DNA of 64,000 nt from Planococcus shenhongbingii (GTDB lineage Bacteria > Bacillota > Bacilli > Bacillales_A > Planococcaceae): the NCBI RefSeq assembly GCF_030413635.1, contig NZ_CP129235.1:1302001-1366000 (forward strand). Direction: 5' to 3'. The notes beneath the pieces were generated by a model. That model was given only the letters and a program-made list of their open reading frames with translations. It searched no databases and was not told the DNA's origin. Below are positions 1-8,573 of the stretch, piece after piece. Position 1 is the stretch's first letter; each line of letters starts with the position of its first letter. The position numbers and the translations under genes were made by a program.

Positions 1-722
1 AAAATAGGGATTGGCGGGGCGTAATAAGCGCCCGGCAGCCAGAAATATAACGGGAAAATAGCTGCCTTAAAGCCAAATACAATCAGGAACAGGACGGCTA
101 TGACCGTCAGGATTCCAGTAGCCTCAATTTGCGGGATTTTCACGGCTAAATCAGCCATATTCAATGTTCCCGTAACGGAATACAAAAAAGCTACAGCGGA
201 TACAAATAAAGCGGAAGAAATGATGTTGACAAGCAAGTACTTGATCGTCTCGCGCAATTGCGGCTTTTGTCCGCCGTGGACAATCAGCATATACGATGAC
301 ATCAATAATACTTCAAAGAAAACAAATAAGTTAAAGATATCTCCAGTAGTAAAAGCGCCGTTTACACCAGTCAGCAGGAAAAGCACTGCCGGGTAATAAA
401 ACGATTGCTCCCGCTCCACGCCAATTGTCGGAAAGCTATAAAAAATAACGAATAGGGTAATGACTGTCGCGCTTAGTACTAGTAAAGCGGAAAACAAGTC
501 GGATACCATCGTGATGCCAAAAGGCGCATCCCAACTGCCGAGTGTAACGGCTTGGATGCCATCTGTCTTCACTTTAGCTATTAAAAATAAGACTGCGATT
601 AATGCCAATCCGGCACCTAGAGCAGCGATGCTTCGCTGCATGCGGATATTTTTAGGGAAAAACAGCAAAATCGCAGCAAATAGCAACGGAATTAAGACAG
701 GAAATAGAAGTAAGTTAATCAT
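1..722 (-). CDS. mnhD: Na+/H+ antiporter subunit D (partial, C-terminus outside window)
   Basis: Membrane subunit D of the multi-subunit Mrp/Mnh cation:proton antiporter, related to proton-pumping NADH dehydrogenase subunits. The frame opens with an ATG at 722 ([15 protein letters not shown]) that overlaps the end of mnhC by 8 bp, as is usual in mrp operons. The translation is almost wholly hydrophobic and contains the family stretches [12 protein letters not shown] and [18 protein letters not shown], where the Lys matches the conserved ion-channel lysine of this family. About 240 residues are present and the rest lies left of base 1. mnhE, F and G are expected beyond the edge. Confidence 0.93.
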   Translation of the reverse strand, partial: MINLLLFPVLIPLLFAAILLFFPKNIRMQRSIAALGAGLALIAVLFLIAKVKTDGIQAVTLGSWDAPFGITMVSDLFSALLVLSATVITLFVIFYSFPTIGVEREQSFYYPAVLFLLTGVNGAFTTGDIFNLFVFFEVLLMSSYMLIVHGGQKPQLRETIKYLLVNIISSALFVSAVAFLYSVTGTLNMADLAVKIPQIEATGILTVIAVLFLIVFGFKAAIFPLYFWLPGAYYAPPIPI

Positions 723-1062
723 CGTCTTCAGTTCCTCTCATTAAATTCACGTTATCGGTGCCAAGCTCCTGATAAGAGCGGTAAGCAAGAACCAAGAAAA
801 ATGAAGTCACCGCAAATGAGATAACAATCGCCGTCAGAATAAGCGCTTGTGGAAGGGGATCGACATAATCCGAAATACTTACTCCCTCAGCAACAACAGG
901 GGGGGCGGTTCCACCAAGCCCGCCCATTGTCAAAATCAACAAGTGGGCGCCATGGCTAAGCAAACCGGTACCGATAATAATGCGGATCAAACTTTTCGAA
1001 AGCATCAAGTAGACAGCTGCCATAAACAAAAAGCCGATGACAACCGACATAATAATTTCCAT
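715..1062 (-). CDS. mnhC: Na+/H+ antiporter subunit C
   Basis: Small NuoK-like subunit of the Mrp antiporter, 115 residues, the usual length for MnhC/MrpC. It shows three hydrophobic segments (about residues 4-22, 28-48 and 72-95) and the NuoK-like stretch [14 protein letters not shown] followed by [14 protein letters not shown]. The ATG at 1062 shares a base with the mnhB stop (TAATG), which indicates translational coupling, and the purine-rich GGAGAGGA just upstream serves as ribosome-binding site. The acidic C-terminus (TEDDD) overlaps the mnhD start. Confidence 0.95.
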   Translation of the reverse strand: MEIIMSVVIGFLFMAAVYLMLSKSLIRIIIGTGLLSHGAHLLILTMGGLGGTAPPVVAEGVSISDYVDPLPQALILTAIVISFAVTSFFLVLAYRSYQELGTDNVNLMRGTEDDD

Positions 1063-1484
1063 TATTCATCCTCTCCAATCGTTTGAATAATGGTCATCGT
1101 AACTCCAACAACAACCAAGTAAACGCCTAGGTCAAACAAAGCAGCTGAATGCAAGGACGTTTCACCCCAAAGCGGCAAATCAAAATAATCGTAAGCATGC
1201 GTAAAGAACGGAACATTAAAGAAAATGGAAGCACTCGCAGTTCCGAGAGCCAGCAATAAGCCTATAGCTGTCATCATTACATAGTTGAACGGAATGATTT
1301 TTTTTACCGTTTCAATATCGTAGGCAAGCATCAACAAAACGATAGCGCTCGCTGTCAAAAGCCCGCCGACAAAACCGCCGCCAGGGGTGTAATGCCCTGC
1401 GAAGAAAATGTGGATAGCGAACATTAAAATGATAAACGTCACCACTTTAGTAGCGGTTTGAAGCATCACATCATTTGTTTTCAT
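1062..1484 (-). CDS. mnhB: Na+/H+ antiporter subunit B
   Basis: Subunit B of the Mrp antiporter, 140 residues with four predicted membrane helices. The conserved [14 protein letters not shown] motif of the MnhB family sits at about residues 30-43. It starts at an ATG at 1484 behind a strong AAGGAGGAG and overlaps the end of mnhA by 14 bp. In this family B lacks the ion-channel residues of A and D but is needed for assembly of the complex. Confidence 0.95.
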   Translation of the reverse strand: MKTNDVMLQTATKVVTFIILMFAIHIFFAGHYTPGGGFVGGLLTASAIVLLMLAYDIETVKKIIPFNYVMMTAIGLLLALGTASASIFFNVPFFTHAYDYFDLPLWGETSLHSAALFDLGVYLVVVGVTMTIIQTIGEDE

Positions 1485-3885
1485 GTTGCTCCTCCTTTTT
1501 GCTTAAACGGAGTTTAATCATGGTGATAATCGCAATTCCCGCAATTCCAAGAACAGTAATTTCAAATAGCGTATCAAAACCGCGGTAATCGACTAAAATA
1601 ACGTTTACGATATTGCCGCCGCCTGCTTCAGAGTAAACGGTTTCTTTGTAATACTCGGAAATGGATGGCAAGACTTTTTGCGAATGCGACGCTAAAGCAA
1701 CCAGTGTCATGGTCACCCCGACACCTAAAGCAATTGCTGCATTCCCGAGTTTAAAGCCCATCCGTTCTTCTTTTTTGCTGACTTTCGGCAAGTGATAAAA
1801 CGCTAAAAGGAATAACGCCACAGAAATGGTTTCAATAACCAACTGGGTCAAAGCCAAATCCGGAGCCCGGAACATGACGAAGAACAAAGCCACCGAATAG
1901 CCGACCGCTCCGAGCGCAATAATTGAAGTCAATCTGGATTTTGCGAAAAGGATCGTGGTCGTGCCGCCGACCAGTGCAGCGATAATGACAATACCATAAA
2001 TTCCGACCGGTGCTGAATTAGTCAAATCAAGGACAAAGGCTTCTGTTAGAACCAATGTACTTAAGACGATAAGCACCAGGAAGCCGAACATATAGACCAG
2101 GTAGGAACGGATAAAGCCAGTCATGTAAACTGCGGAAAAACGGTTTGCCCCGCCGTCGCTCAAATACGTAAAAGTATCGTATAAGCGATTGAGTGATACG
2201 GTATCGGGAAATACTTCATATGCCCGCTTCCATTTACGGAATGACCAGAACAGCAAAGCTCCTACGGCAAAAATACCGAGTGTCATAAAGAATTCTGTAT
2301 TGGCTCCGTGCCACGCAGAAACATGGATATCAACTTCATCCGGAGAACTATACATAAACGGCTGGATAGCCAATACTGCCGGTTTGACAATCCAATCGCC
2401 AACCAGATTCGGAATAAAGAAAATGATAATGACAAGTGCTGCTAAAATAGCAGGGGATACCAGCATGCCAATTGGCGCTTCGTGAGCGTGTTTCGGCAAT
2501 TCTTCCGGCTTGTGCTTGCCGGCAAAAGTATGGAACACAAAATAGAAGCTGTAAACAAACGTAAAGACACTTCCAATCCATGCCAGTACAGGGAACAAGA
2601 CACCCCATACATCCATTGAGAACAAATTGAATTCAGCAATGGCGAGCATAGCCGTCAAAAACATTTCTTTGCTCAGGAATCCGCCGAAAAGCGGAATTCC
2701 TGCCATCGAGAATGACCCGATCATGGCAAGCGTAAAGCTGATTGGCATGATGCTCATCAAACCGCCCAGTTTACGGATATCGCGTGTGCCGGTTTCATGA
2801 TCGACGATTCCCGCCACCATGAATAGGCTGCCTTTAAATACTGCGTGATTGACCAAGTGGAAAATGGCTGCGAATGCGGCATATTTAAAGACTGTTCCCG
2901 CCGCATCTTCGACATGGAAACCGAGTGCGGATGCACCCAATAAACTCATGATCAAGCCCAATTGGGAAACTGTTGAAAAAGCGAGAATCGCTTTTAAATC
3001 CTTCTGCTTCAATGCAAAGAACGAACCCCAGAACATGGTGAACAACCCGACTCCGGTTACGAGCCAAATCCAAGTGCCGGAAGCAGCAAAAATAGGGGTA
3101 AATCTGGCGACCAGATAAAGCCCTGCTTTTACCATGGTGGCAGAATGCAAATAAGCGCTTACAGGAGTCGGCGCTTCCATCGCATCCGGCAACCAAATGT
3201 AGAATGGAAATTGAGCGGATTTGGTAAATGCACCGAGCAAAATCAACACCAAAGCCCACGTAAAGAACTCGTGATTCACAAGTTCAGGAGCCTGGGAAAC
3301 GAGTTCCCGGATCGAATATGTATTTCCCATAATGCTGAGAAGCACAAATCCCCCAAGCATCATCAAACCGCCAAAAACTGTGATCATCATCGACTTTAAT
3401 GCCCCAAACCGTGAACGGTCGCGTGTATACCAGTAGCCGATCAATAAGAACGAAGAAATCGACGTGAGTTCCCAGAAAAGATAAAGGGAAATCATATGGT
3501 CTGACTGGACAATGCCCAGCATGGCAGTCATGAACATCAGTAAATAGACGTAAAAATTATGTAATTGCTCGCGGTTTTTATCCAGATAAAATACTGAATA
3601 CAATACGACGAGAGATCCGATGCCTGTAATCAGCAGCGAGAACAGGAGGCTCAATCCATCCAGGTAGGCAACAAATGAGAGGCCGAGTGATGGAATCCAC
3701 TGGAACTCAGATACCCGTGTCCCGCCGTCCATCGTAATAGGGAGCAGCGTAGCGTAATACACGAATAAAACCAGCGGAACAATTAAAACAAACCAGCCGG
3801 TATGAATGCGGCCGATTTTTTTGAACAACAGCGGAACCAAACACGCTGCAAGTATAGGTAAGAAAATCAAAAACACAAGTGACAA
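1471..3885 (-). CDS. mnhA: Na+/H+ antiporter subunit A
   Basis: Largest Mrp subunit (804 residues), homologous to NuoL with a C-terminal extension. Landmarks are YLFWELTSISSFLLIGYW near residue 135, the channel segment FTKSAQFPFYIWLPDAMEAP near 220, and SATMVKAGLYLVAR near 250. The C-terminal region (about 650-800) carries the MnhB-like and MbhD-like helices of the A subunit (DLALTQLVIETISVALFLLA). The start is a TTG at 3885, six bases after AGGAGG. It is the first gene of the operon and supports Na+ extrusion and pH homeostasis, consistent with a salt-tolerant habitat. A TATAAT-like -10 lies at 3930-3935 on the minus strand, but I see no convincing -35. Confidence 0.97.
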   Translation of the reverse strand: MSLVFLIFLPILAACLVPLLFKKIGRIHTGWFVLIVPLVLFVYYATLLPITMDGGTRVSEFQWIPSLGLSFVAYLDGLSLLFSLLITGIGSLVVLYSVFYLDKNREQLHNFYVYLLMFMTAMLGIVQSDHMISLYLFWELTSISSFLLIGYWYTRDRSRFGALKSMMITVFGGLMMLGGFVLLSIMGNTYSIRELVSQAPELVNHEFFTWALVLILLGAFTKSAQFPFYIWLPDAMEAPTPVSAYLHSATMVKAGLYLVARFTPIFAASGTWIWLVTGVGLFTMFWGSFFALKQKDLKAILAFSTVSQLGLIMSLLGASALGFHVEDAAGTVFKYAAFAAIFHLVNHAVFKGSLFMVAGIVDHETGTRDIRKLGGLMSIMPISFTLAMIGSFSMAGIPLFGGFLSKEMFLTAMLAIAEFNLFSMDVWGVLFPVLAWIGSVFTFVYSFYFVFHTFAGKHKPEELPKHAHEAPIGMLVSPAILAALVIIIFFIPNLVGDWIVKPAVLAIQPFMYSSPDEVDIHVSAWHGANTEFFMTLGIFAVGALLFWSFRKWKRAYEVFPDTVSLNRLYDTFTYLSDGGANRFSAVYMTGFIRSYLVYMFGFLVLIVLSTLVLTEAFVLDLTNSAPVGIYGIVIIAALVGGTTTILFAKSRLTSIIALGAVGYSVALFFVMFRAPDLALTQLVIETISVALFLLAFYHLPKVSKKEERMGFKLGNAAIALGVGVTMTLVALASHSQKVLPSISEYYKETVYSEAGGGNIVNVILVDYRGFDTLFEITVLGIAGIAIITMIKLRLSKKEEQHENK

Positions 3886-4061
3886 ATGAATCCTCCTTTC
3901 AAGCGGATACGTGATGACTTTCTTAAGAAATTATAACGTACATCATGACAATTTGCACCGTAAGAAACAGAACCGCTTGCCTACGCTCTAAATTTTCAAT
4001 TTCATTTGTAATAGGAAGAAACTCAATTAAGGAAATTTTGTGACTTTTTATAAGGTAATAA

Positions 4062-4093
4062 AAAAGTCGACTTTCTAATGAAAATCGACTTTT
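4062..4093 (-). terminator. intrinsic terminator after the MFS gene
   Basis: Stem AAAAGTCGA (4062-4070) pairs with TCGACTTTT (4085-4093). On the minus strand the hairpin is followed by a T-rich run, and it starts only 3 bp after the MFS stop codon. Confidence 0.75.
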
Positions 4094-4095
4094 CT

Positions 4096-5325
4096 CTACA
4101 TGGATTTCAATTCTTGTTCGAGCAAAACATCTTCAAAATCCTGCTCAGGCTTCGAAGTGGTGTACTTTAAAAATAAAAATGAAACTAAGAATAAGGAGCC
4201 TGTTACGATGAAAACGGAAGGAATTCCGATAAATCCGCTGACAATTCCTCCAAACATCGGACCGATGATATTGCCTAAAAACCGGAAGCTTGTATTATAC
4301 CCCATGATTTCTCCTTGGATTTCAATGGGTGCTTCTCTTCTCATAAGTGCTGTAGTGGTCGGTATCATCCCGCCGACTGCAATGCCGAATAACAGACGCA
4401 GCACCATCAATTGCCAAAGCTCAGTAACAAATGCTTGAGGTATGATAAAGACGAAAGCAAGAATCAGTAAAAACGTCAAAACTTTTTCGTAGCCGATCTG
4501 GTCGCCAAGGCGTCCCCAACGGCGGGCAAACAGCAAATTGCCGACACCTGTCGCACTGAAAGTTATTCCTGCTAAAAGCGCAACTTGTGTCCCGTCCGTT
4601 AATTGTGCGACATATAAAGATAATAACGGCTGTATGCTAAAGTTGCCGATTTGGATCAAAGAAGTGATAATCATGACATTAAACAGCAGGCGATGATTGA
4701 TAATCCCTTGAATAATCGTTTTTCTTGCGTATACATGAGCGTCTTTTTTCTTGACGCGTTTGATTTCGTTCAATCCAACAACCACCAGCAGCGCTGCAAT
4801 TCCGATTACGGCGGATGTGATAATGAATGTATATATAAAACCGAAAGTATCTGCCATCAAACCGCCGATTACCGGACCAAATAACGTGCCGGACACACTG
4901 CCCATTTGAAGCGTGCCAAGCGTCTTGCCGGCTTCTTCTTTAGGCGTTTGTGAACTTACAAATGCGAGGGAAGTCGGGATAAACCCAGTCACCACTCCCA
5001 TAAATAGCCGGATAAAGAACAATTCATGGACCGAATCAGCGGTTCCCATTAAGAAAATGCTGATGGCAATCCCAAACCCGTTGATGATTAAGATCGGTTT
5101 GTAACCATATTTATCCGCAATTCTTCCCCAAATAGGAGACATCAAAAAAGCGGCAACAAACGTAACCCCGAACACAAGTCCCGCCCAGCGCTGAACATAG
5201 GCATCTGAATAATTGCCAAGCGTTTCAATATAAAGAGATAAAAAAGGCATGATCATCGTTGTACTGCCGGCCACCAAGAAATTAGTAAACATAATTATAA
5301 AGAAATTCTTTTTTTGTCTATTCAT
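4096..5325 (-). CDS. MFS drug-efflux-type transporter (MdtG-like)
   Basis: Twelve-helix major facilitator of 409 residues from the chosen ATG at 5325 (MNRQKKNFFIIMFTNFLVAG), which follows AAGGGG at good spacing; a longer in-frame start at 5382 has no ribosome-binding site. The MFS loop 2-3 motif appears as GRIADKYGYKPIL and motif C-like glycines follow in GSVSGTLFGPVIGGLMADTFG. The second half repeats the loop motif (GRLGDQIGYEKVL). These features fit the proton-coupled multidrug exporters of the DHA1/MdtG type; the substrate cannot be told from sequence. It is a single gene with its own terminator, divergent from the cyclophilin gene. Confidence 0.85.
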   Translation of the reverse strand: MNRQKKNFFIIMFTNFLVAGSTTMIMPFLSLYIETLGNYSDAYVQRWAGLVFGVTFVAAFLMSPIWGRIADKYGYKPILIINGFGIAISIFLMGTADSVHELFFIRLFMGVVTGFIPTSLAFVSSQTPKEEAGKTLGTLQMGSVSGTLFGPVIGGLMADTFGFIYTFIITSAVIGIAALLVVVGLNEIKRVKKKDAHVYARKTIIQGIINHRLLFNVMIITSLIQIGNFSIQPLLSLYVAQLTDGTQVALLAGITFSATGVGNLLFARRWGRLGDQIGYEKVLTFLLILAFVFIIPQAFVTELWQLMVLRLLFGIAVGGMIPTTTALMRREAPIEIQGEIMGYNTSFRFLGNIIGPMFGGIVSGFIGIPSVFIVTGSLFLVSFLFLKYTTSKPEQDFEDVLLEQELKSM

Positions 5326-5453
5326 CCGGAACCCCTTCTTTCTGAACCGCGAATCTAGTTCTATTATAATGTATTTCGTCACTCGAAAAAAGGAAGGTGA
5401 ATTACAAGTGTTTTCAAAAAACTTTTATGTTAAAATAAAGCGGGGTGAATGAG

Positions 5454-6170
5454 ATGAGAAAAAAGATATGGTTAACCGTATTGGCGGCTGCTTTTCTAAC
5501 AGCTTGCAATGCAGAAAACGACACAACAAAAAAAGAGACATCAACAGAAGCGGAAACATCTTCGGAAACTGCTTCTGAAACGAAAACTGTAGAAGGTTTT
5601 CCTCAGTTAACTAAAGAAGTGGCACCGGACGAAGCTTTGGTGCAAATGAATACATCAGAAGGCGCTATCCAAATTAAGCTGTTCCCTGAACTGGCTCCCA
5701 AGGCAGTCGAAAACTTCCTTACACATGCGGAGAAAGGTTATTACGACGGACTCCTGTTCCATCGGGTAATTGAAGATTTCATGCTGCAAGGCGGTGATCC
5801 GACCGGTACAGGAGGCGGAGGAGAAAGCATTTACGGTGAACCTTTTGAAGATGAGTTCAGTGATAATCTGTATAACTTCCGTGGAGCGCTTTCAATGGCA
5901 AATGCCGGACCTGGAACAAATGGCAGCCAGTTCTTCATTGTCCAGGCGAGTGAAGTGCCGGAAAGCAACATTCCGTCCGATTATCCTGAAGAAGTGAAAA
6001 AGGCTTATAGCGAAATAGGCGGAACTCCTTGGCTTGACGGTGCCCATACGGTATTCGGCCAAGTGATAGAGGGAATGGAAGTGGTTGATGCGATTGCTGC
6101 TGCTGAAACCCAACAAGACAGACCCGTCGAAGACATTACCATCGAATCGATCGAGATTCTACAGCAATAA
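5454..6170 (+). CDS. lipoprotein peptidyl-prolyl cis-trans isomerase (cyclophilin)
   Basis: Cyclophilin-type prolyl isomerase exported as a lipoprotein, 238 residues. The ATG at 5454 follows GGGGTGA at 6-8 bp; an in-frame GTG three codons earlier overlaps that site. Residues 1-18 form a signal peptide ending in the lipobox LTAC. A Ser/Thr/Glu-rich linker (about 20-48) precedes the cyclophilin fold with FHRVIEDFMLQGGDPTGTGG, whose Arg is the family's catalytic arginine, and WLDGAHTVFGQV. It probably helps fold proteins at the outer face of the membrane. It is monocistronic, with a strong terminator downstream. Confidence 0.93.
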   Translation: MRKKIWLTVLAAAFLTACNAENDTTKKETSTEAETSSETASETKTVEGFPQLTKEVAPDEALVQMNTSEGAIQIKLFPELAPKAVENFLTHAEKGYYDGLLFHRVIEDFMLQGGDPTGTGGGGESIYGEPFEDEFSDNLYNFRGALSMANAGPGTNGSQFFIVQASEVPESNIPSDYPEEVKKAYSEIGGTPWLDGAHTVFGQVIEGMEVVDAIAAAETQQDRPVEDITIESIEILQQ

Positions 6171-6171
6171 T

Positions 6172-6210
6172 AAAAAGAGGGGAATTCCATAAAACGGATC
6201 CCCTCTTTTT
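6172..6210 (+). terminator. intrinsic terminator after the cyclophilin gene
   Basis: Perfect 12-bp stem AAAAAGAGGGGA (6172-6183) with TCCCCTCTTTTT (6199-6210), ending in five T. It begins right after the stop codon. The following 263 bases to 6473 hold nothing I recognise. Confidence 0.9.
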
Positions 6211-6473
6211 ATGTTTAGGCTAGCACCGCTGCACCTAACTGGAAATAATGTTCGAATCTTGTTCATTATTGCTTAGAAGGTTATCGTAGCCCGATATCTA
6301 TATACATCAGCAATACGAAAGAAGCATTGTTATTCCGGAAAAATCTTGAGGCCAGTCTTTTTAAACAGCAAGATTCCGGACCATCTTCAAAATACTCGGA
6401 ATATCTCTCTTTTCTTTTTTGTTTTCTATGATATCATAGCCTTTAATACTACAGAAATGTCAGGTGAAATTAA

Positions 6474-6734
6474 ATGGAAACCAGTGAAATGAACCGGCGG
6501 GCAGTCAGAATCCTTGAAGAATGGAACCCTTTTTCGGTAGGCGAAGAGTTACACGGCACAGAAATTGTCGCTGTAGTAGCTCAATTACATATATTGGACC
6601 ATCCTTCTGACTTAGCGAAACAGATTCAAAGAATTTACGAGTTTTCTTTTAAAAAGTGGATTCCACTCGAGAAATGCGTAGAAATCTCGTATAAATTGCT
6701 TGCTTTGAAATATGAAGCAAAATGCATCATCTAA
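6474..6734 (+). CDS. yugE: DUF1871 family protein (YugE-like)
   Basis: Small acidic cytoplasmic protein of 86 residues with no membrane segment. The conserved core is ILEEWNPF near residue 14, then HILDHPSDLAKQIQRIYEFSF and WIPLEKC, which I recognise as DUF1871, whose B. subtilis member is YugE. Its function is unknown. AGGTGA precedes the ATG at 6474. In B. subtilis yugE, yugI and yugJ lie in one neighbourhood, and all three homologues occur here within 12 kb, so this is conserved gene order with insertions. Confidence 0.8.
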   Translation: METSEMNRRAVRILEEWNPFSVGEELHGTEIVAVVAQLHILDHPSDLAKQIQRIYEFSFKKWIPLEKCVEISYKLLALKYEAKCII

Positions 6735-6740
6735 AAAGAA

Positions 6741-6772
6741 AAAGCTTTCGGCTGCAATAGCCGAAAGCTTTT
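6741..6772. terminator. bidirectional terminator
   Basis: AAAGCTTTCGGCT (6741-6753) pairs with AGCCGAAAGCTTT (6759-6771). A-rich and T-rich flanks let it serve both the rightward DUF1871 gene and the leftward XRE gene. Confidence 0.88.
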
Positions 6773-6988
6773 TTAGTTAGATGTCTCCAGCGAATCGAGC
6801 AAATTAGAAGCCGGTACCTCTAAAGCATTGGAAAGCTTTAGAATGGTTTGGACAGATGGTATTTCTTCCCCTGATTCGTAAGCTTGGAGGCGAGCAACGC
6901 CAACGCGTGCTTTCAATGCCAATTCATCCAATGACAAACGGCGCTCTTCCCGAAGGAACTTTAATTGGGCGTGCAAATCTTCTCTCAT
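6773..6988 (-). CDS. XRE-family helix-turn-helix regulator
   Basis: A 71-residue protein consisting of little more than one Cro/C1-type helix-turn-helix: LKFLREERRLSLDELALKA, VGVARLQAYESGEEIPSVQ, and LKLSNALEVPASNLLD. The ATG at 6988 (MREDLHAQ) lies 9 bp after GGAG; an ATG two codons upstream at 6994 is too close to it. An in-frame extension to 7042 has no ribosome-binding site. Such short XRE proteins are usually repressors. Target genes are not evident; the SNF transporter gene lies immediately upstream on the same strand. Confidence 0.85.
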   Translation of the reverse strand: MREDLHAQLKFLREERRLSLDELALKARVGVARLQAYESGEEIPSVQTILKLSNALEVPASNLLDSLETSN

Positions 6989-7090
6989 ATTCATACACTC
7001 CTTTGCATGGCATTGCAATTGCTTATTAAAATCATACCACAACCATGTCTTCTCAATAACTCAAATTATGGCATAGTAAGATATTTATTT

Positions 7091-8425
7091 TCAGAATACA
7101 TCCAGGATGCCTTGGATAAAGACAATGATGATGGCAACTGGCGCAACATATCTGACCAGGAAGCGCCAAATGGAGAACCATGTTGATTGGCCTTCCAATT
7201 CCAATGCGCTGTCCTTTTTCGTCAAAACATAGCCGGCAAAAATGGAAGTGAAGAGAGCTCCCAGCGGCAAACCGATTTTACTGGTAAGAATATCGATGAA
7301 ATCAAAGAATATATAACCGAACAAAAACGGTTCTGACATAACACCGAACGATAAGGCACTTGGAATACCGACAAGGAAAATCATCAAGCCGTATATCCAT
7401 GCTAATTTGCGGCGTCGTTCGTATTTGTTTTTTACACCAATCGATACGACAATTTCCAGCATAGCGATAGAAGAGGTTAGTGTTGCAAACAGCATAAGCA
7501 CAAAGAAAATGATCAGCAAAAATTCACCCATGAACAGCTGATCGAAAATCGCCGGGAGAATGATGAAGACCAGTCCAGGTCCTTGGTCAGGCGAATAGCC
7601 GAGTGCAAAGACGGCCGGGAAAATGATAAGGCCAGCCATTACAGATATGATGATATTCAGTGAAACGACACTGAGCGCAGAACGAGTCAAGTTTTCTTCT
7701 TTTGATAAATAAGAAGCGTATGTAATCATACCTGCAACACCGACACTCAATGAGAAAAAGGCCTGGCCAAGGGCAGTTAAGGCTGTTTCAAATGTAAAGA
7801 ATGACCAATCCGGCACAAGCATAAATTTAACGCCTTCTATAGCGCCGTCCAGTGTCAGTGAACGGATCATCAACACCAGGAAAAATAACAATAATGCCGG
7901 CATCATAATTTTGCTGGCGCGTTCAATTCCTGCTTGGACTCCACCTTGGACAATCCAAATGGTTAAAAACATAAACAAGCCTTGCGCAATTAAAACTTCT
8001 ACTGGGTTGCCGATAATTCCATTAAACAAATTTGCAAAATCATTGTCACCTAAATCAGAAAGCTGCAGCAGGATGGAGCGTCCTAAATAAGATAAAATCC
8101 AACCGCCGACTACGCTGTAAAAAGACAAAATCATAAATGAAAAGAAAAAACCGGACCAGCCGATTAAAAACCATTTCTTTCCTGGTGCTTGTTTTTTAAA
8201 ACTGGTAACAGCATCAGCCTGGCCTCTGCGGCCAATAACAAACTCCGCAATCAGTATGGGCAAGCCGATAGCAATCGTGCTGATAATGAACATTAGTATA
8301 AAAACACTGCCGCCGTTTGAACCGGTTTCGTAAGGGAACTTCCAAATAGCGCCTAACCCGATAGCGCTTCCAGCAGCTGCAAGGATAAAACCGATTTTGG
8401 AAGTCCATTGTTCTCGTTTATGCAT
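7091..8425 (-). CDS. sodium:neurotransmitter symporter (SNF) family transporter
   Basis: LeuT-fold sodium-coupled amino-acid-type symporter of 444 residues from the ATG at 8425, which follows AGGAGTG; a longer start at 8446 lacks a site. The N-terminus carries the SNF signature GSAIGLGAIWKFPY at about residues 20-33, whose unwound first helix binds Na+ and substrate. Eleven to twelve hydrophobic helices follow, with GQAFFSLSVGVAGMITYASY around residue 235. Bacterial members import amino acids such as tryptophan, tyrosine or leucine; the substrate here is unknown. Sodium coupling fits with the Mrp Na+ extrusion system nearby. Confidence 0.9.
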   Translation of the reverse strand: MHKREQWTSKIGFILAAAGSAIGLGAIWKFPYETGSNGGSVFILMFIISTIAIGLPILIAEFVIGRRGQADAVTSFKKQAPGKKWFLIGWSGFFFSFMILSFYSVVGGWILSYLGRSILLQLSDLGDNDFANLFNGIIGNPVEVLIAQGLFMFLTIWIVQGGVQAGIERASKIMMPALLLFFLVLMIRSLTLDGAIEGVKFMLVPDWSFFTFETALTALGQAFFSLSVGVAGMITYASYLSKEENLTRSALSVVSLNIIISVMAGLIIFPAVFALGYSPDQGPGLVFIILPAIFDQLFMGEFLLIIFFVLMLFATLTSSIAMLEIVVSIGVKNKYERRRKLAWIYGLMIFLVGIPSALSFGVMSEPFLFGYIFFDFIDILTSKIGLPLGALFTSIFAGYVLTKKDSALELEGQSTWFSIWRFLVRYVAPVAIIIVFIQGILDVF

Positions 8426-8496
8426 TTCTTCACTCCTAATAATCAAACATTTTATTATTCTACACGAGTAATAATAAAAAAAATAGCTTTAAGTAA

Positions 8497-8523
8497 TTTG
8501 CTAGTTTTATCTTCGTGTATAAT
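8497..8523 (+). promoter_or_regulatory. putative sigma-A promoter of the sigma-like gene
   Basis: A perfect TATAAT at 8518-8523, preceded directly by TG, is clear. The -35 is weak: the best candidate is TTTGCT at 8497-8502 with a 15-bp spacer. It lies 50 bp before the ATG of the 874-residue protein. Confidence 0.45.
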
Positions 8524-8573
8524 AAACAAAAAAAGGAATTGTTGGAATAGTCCGAAATAAAGGAGAGGGCCAA

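Noticed and set aside
2189..3399. Several plus- and minus-strand frames of 65-124 codons inside mnhA
   Set aside because: They are out-of-frame shadows of a conserved 804-residue antiporter subunit and have no ribosome-binding sites.
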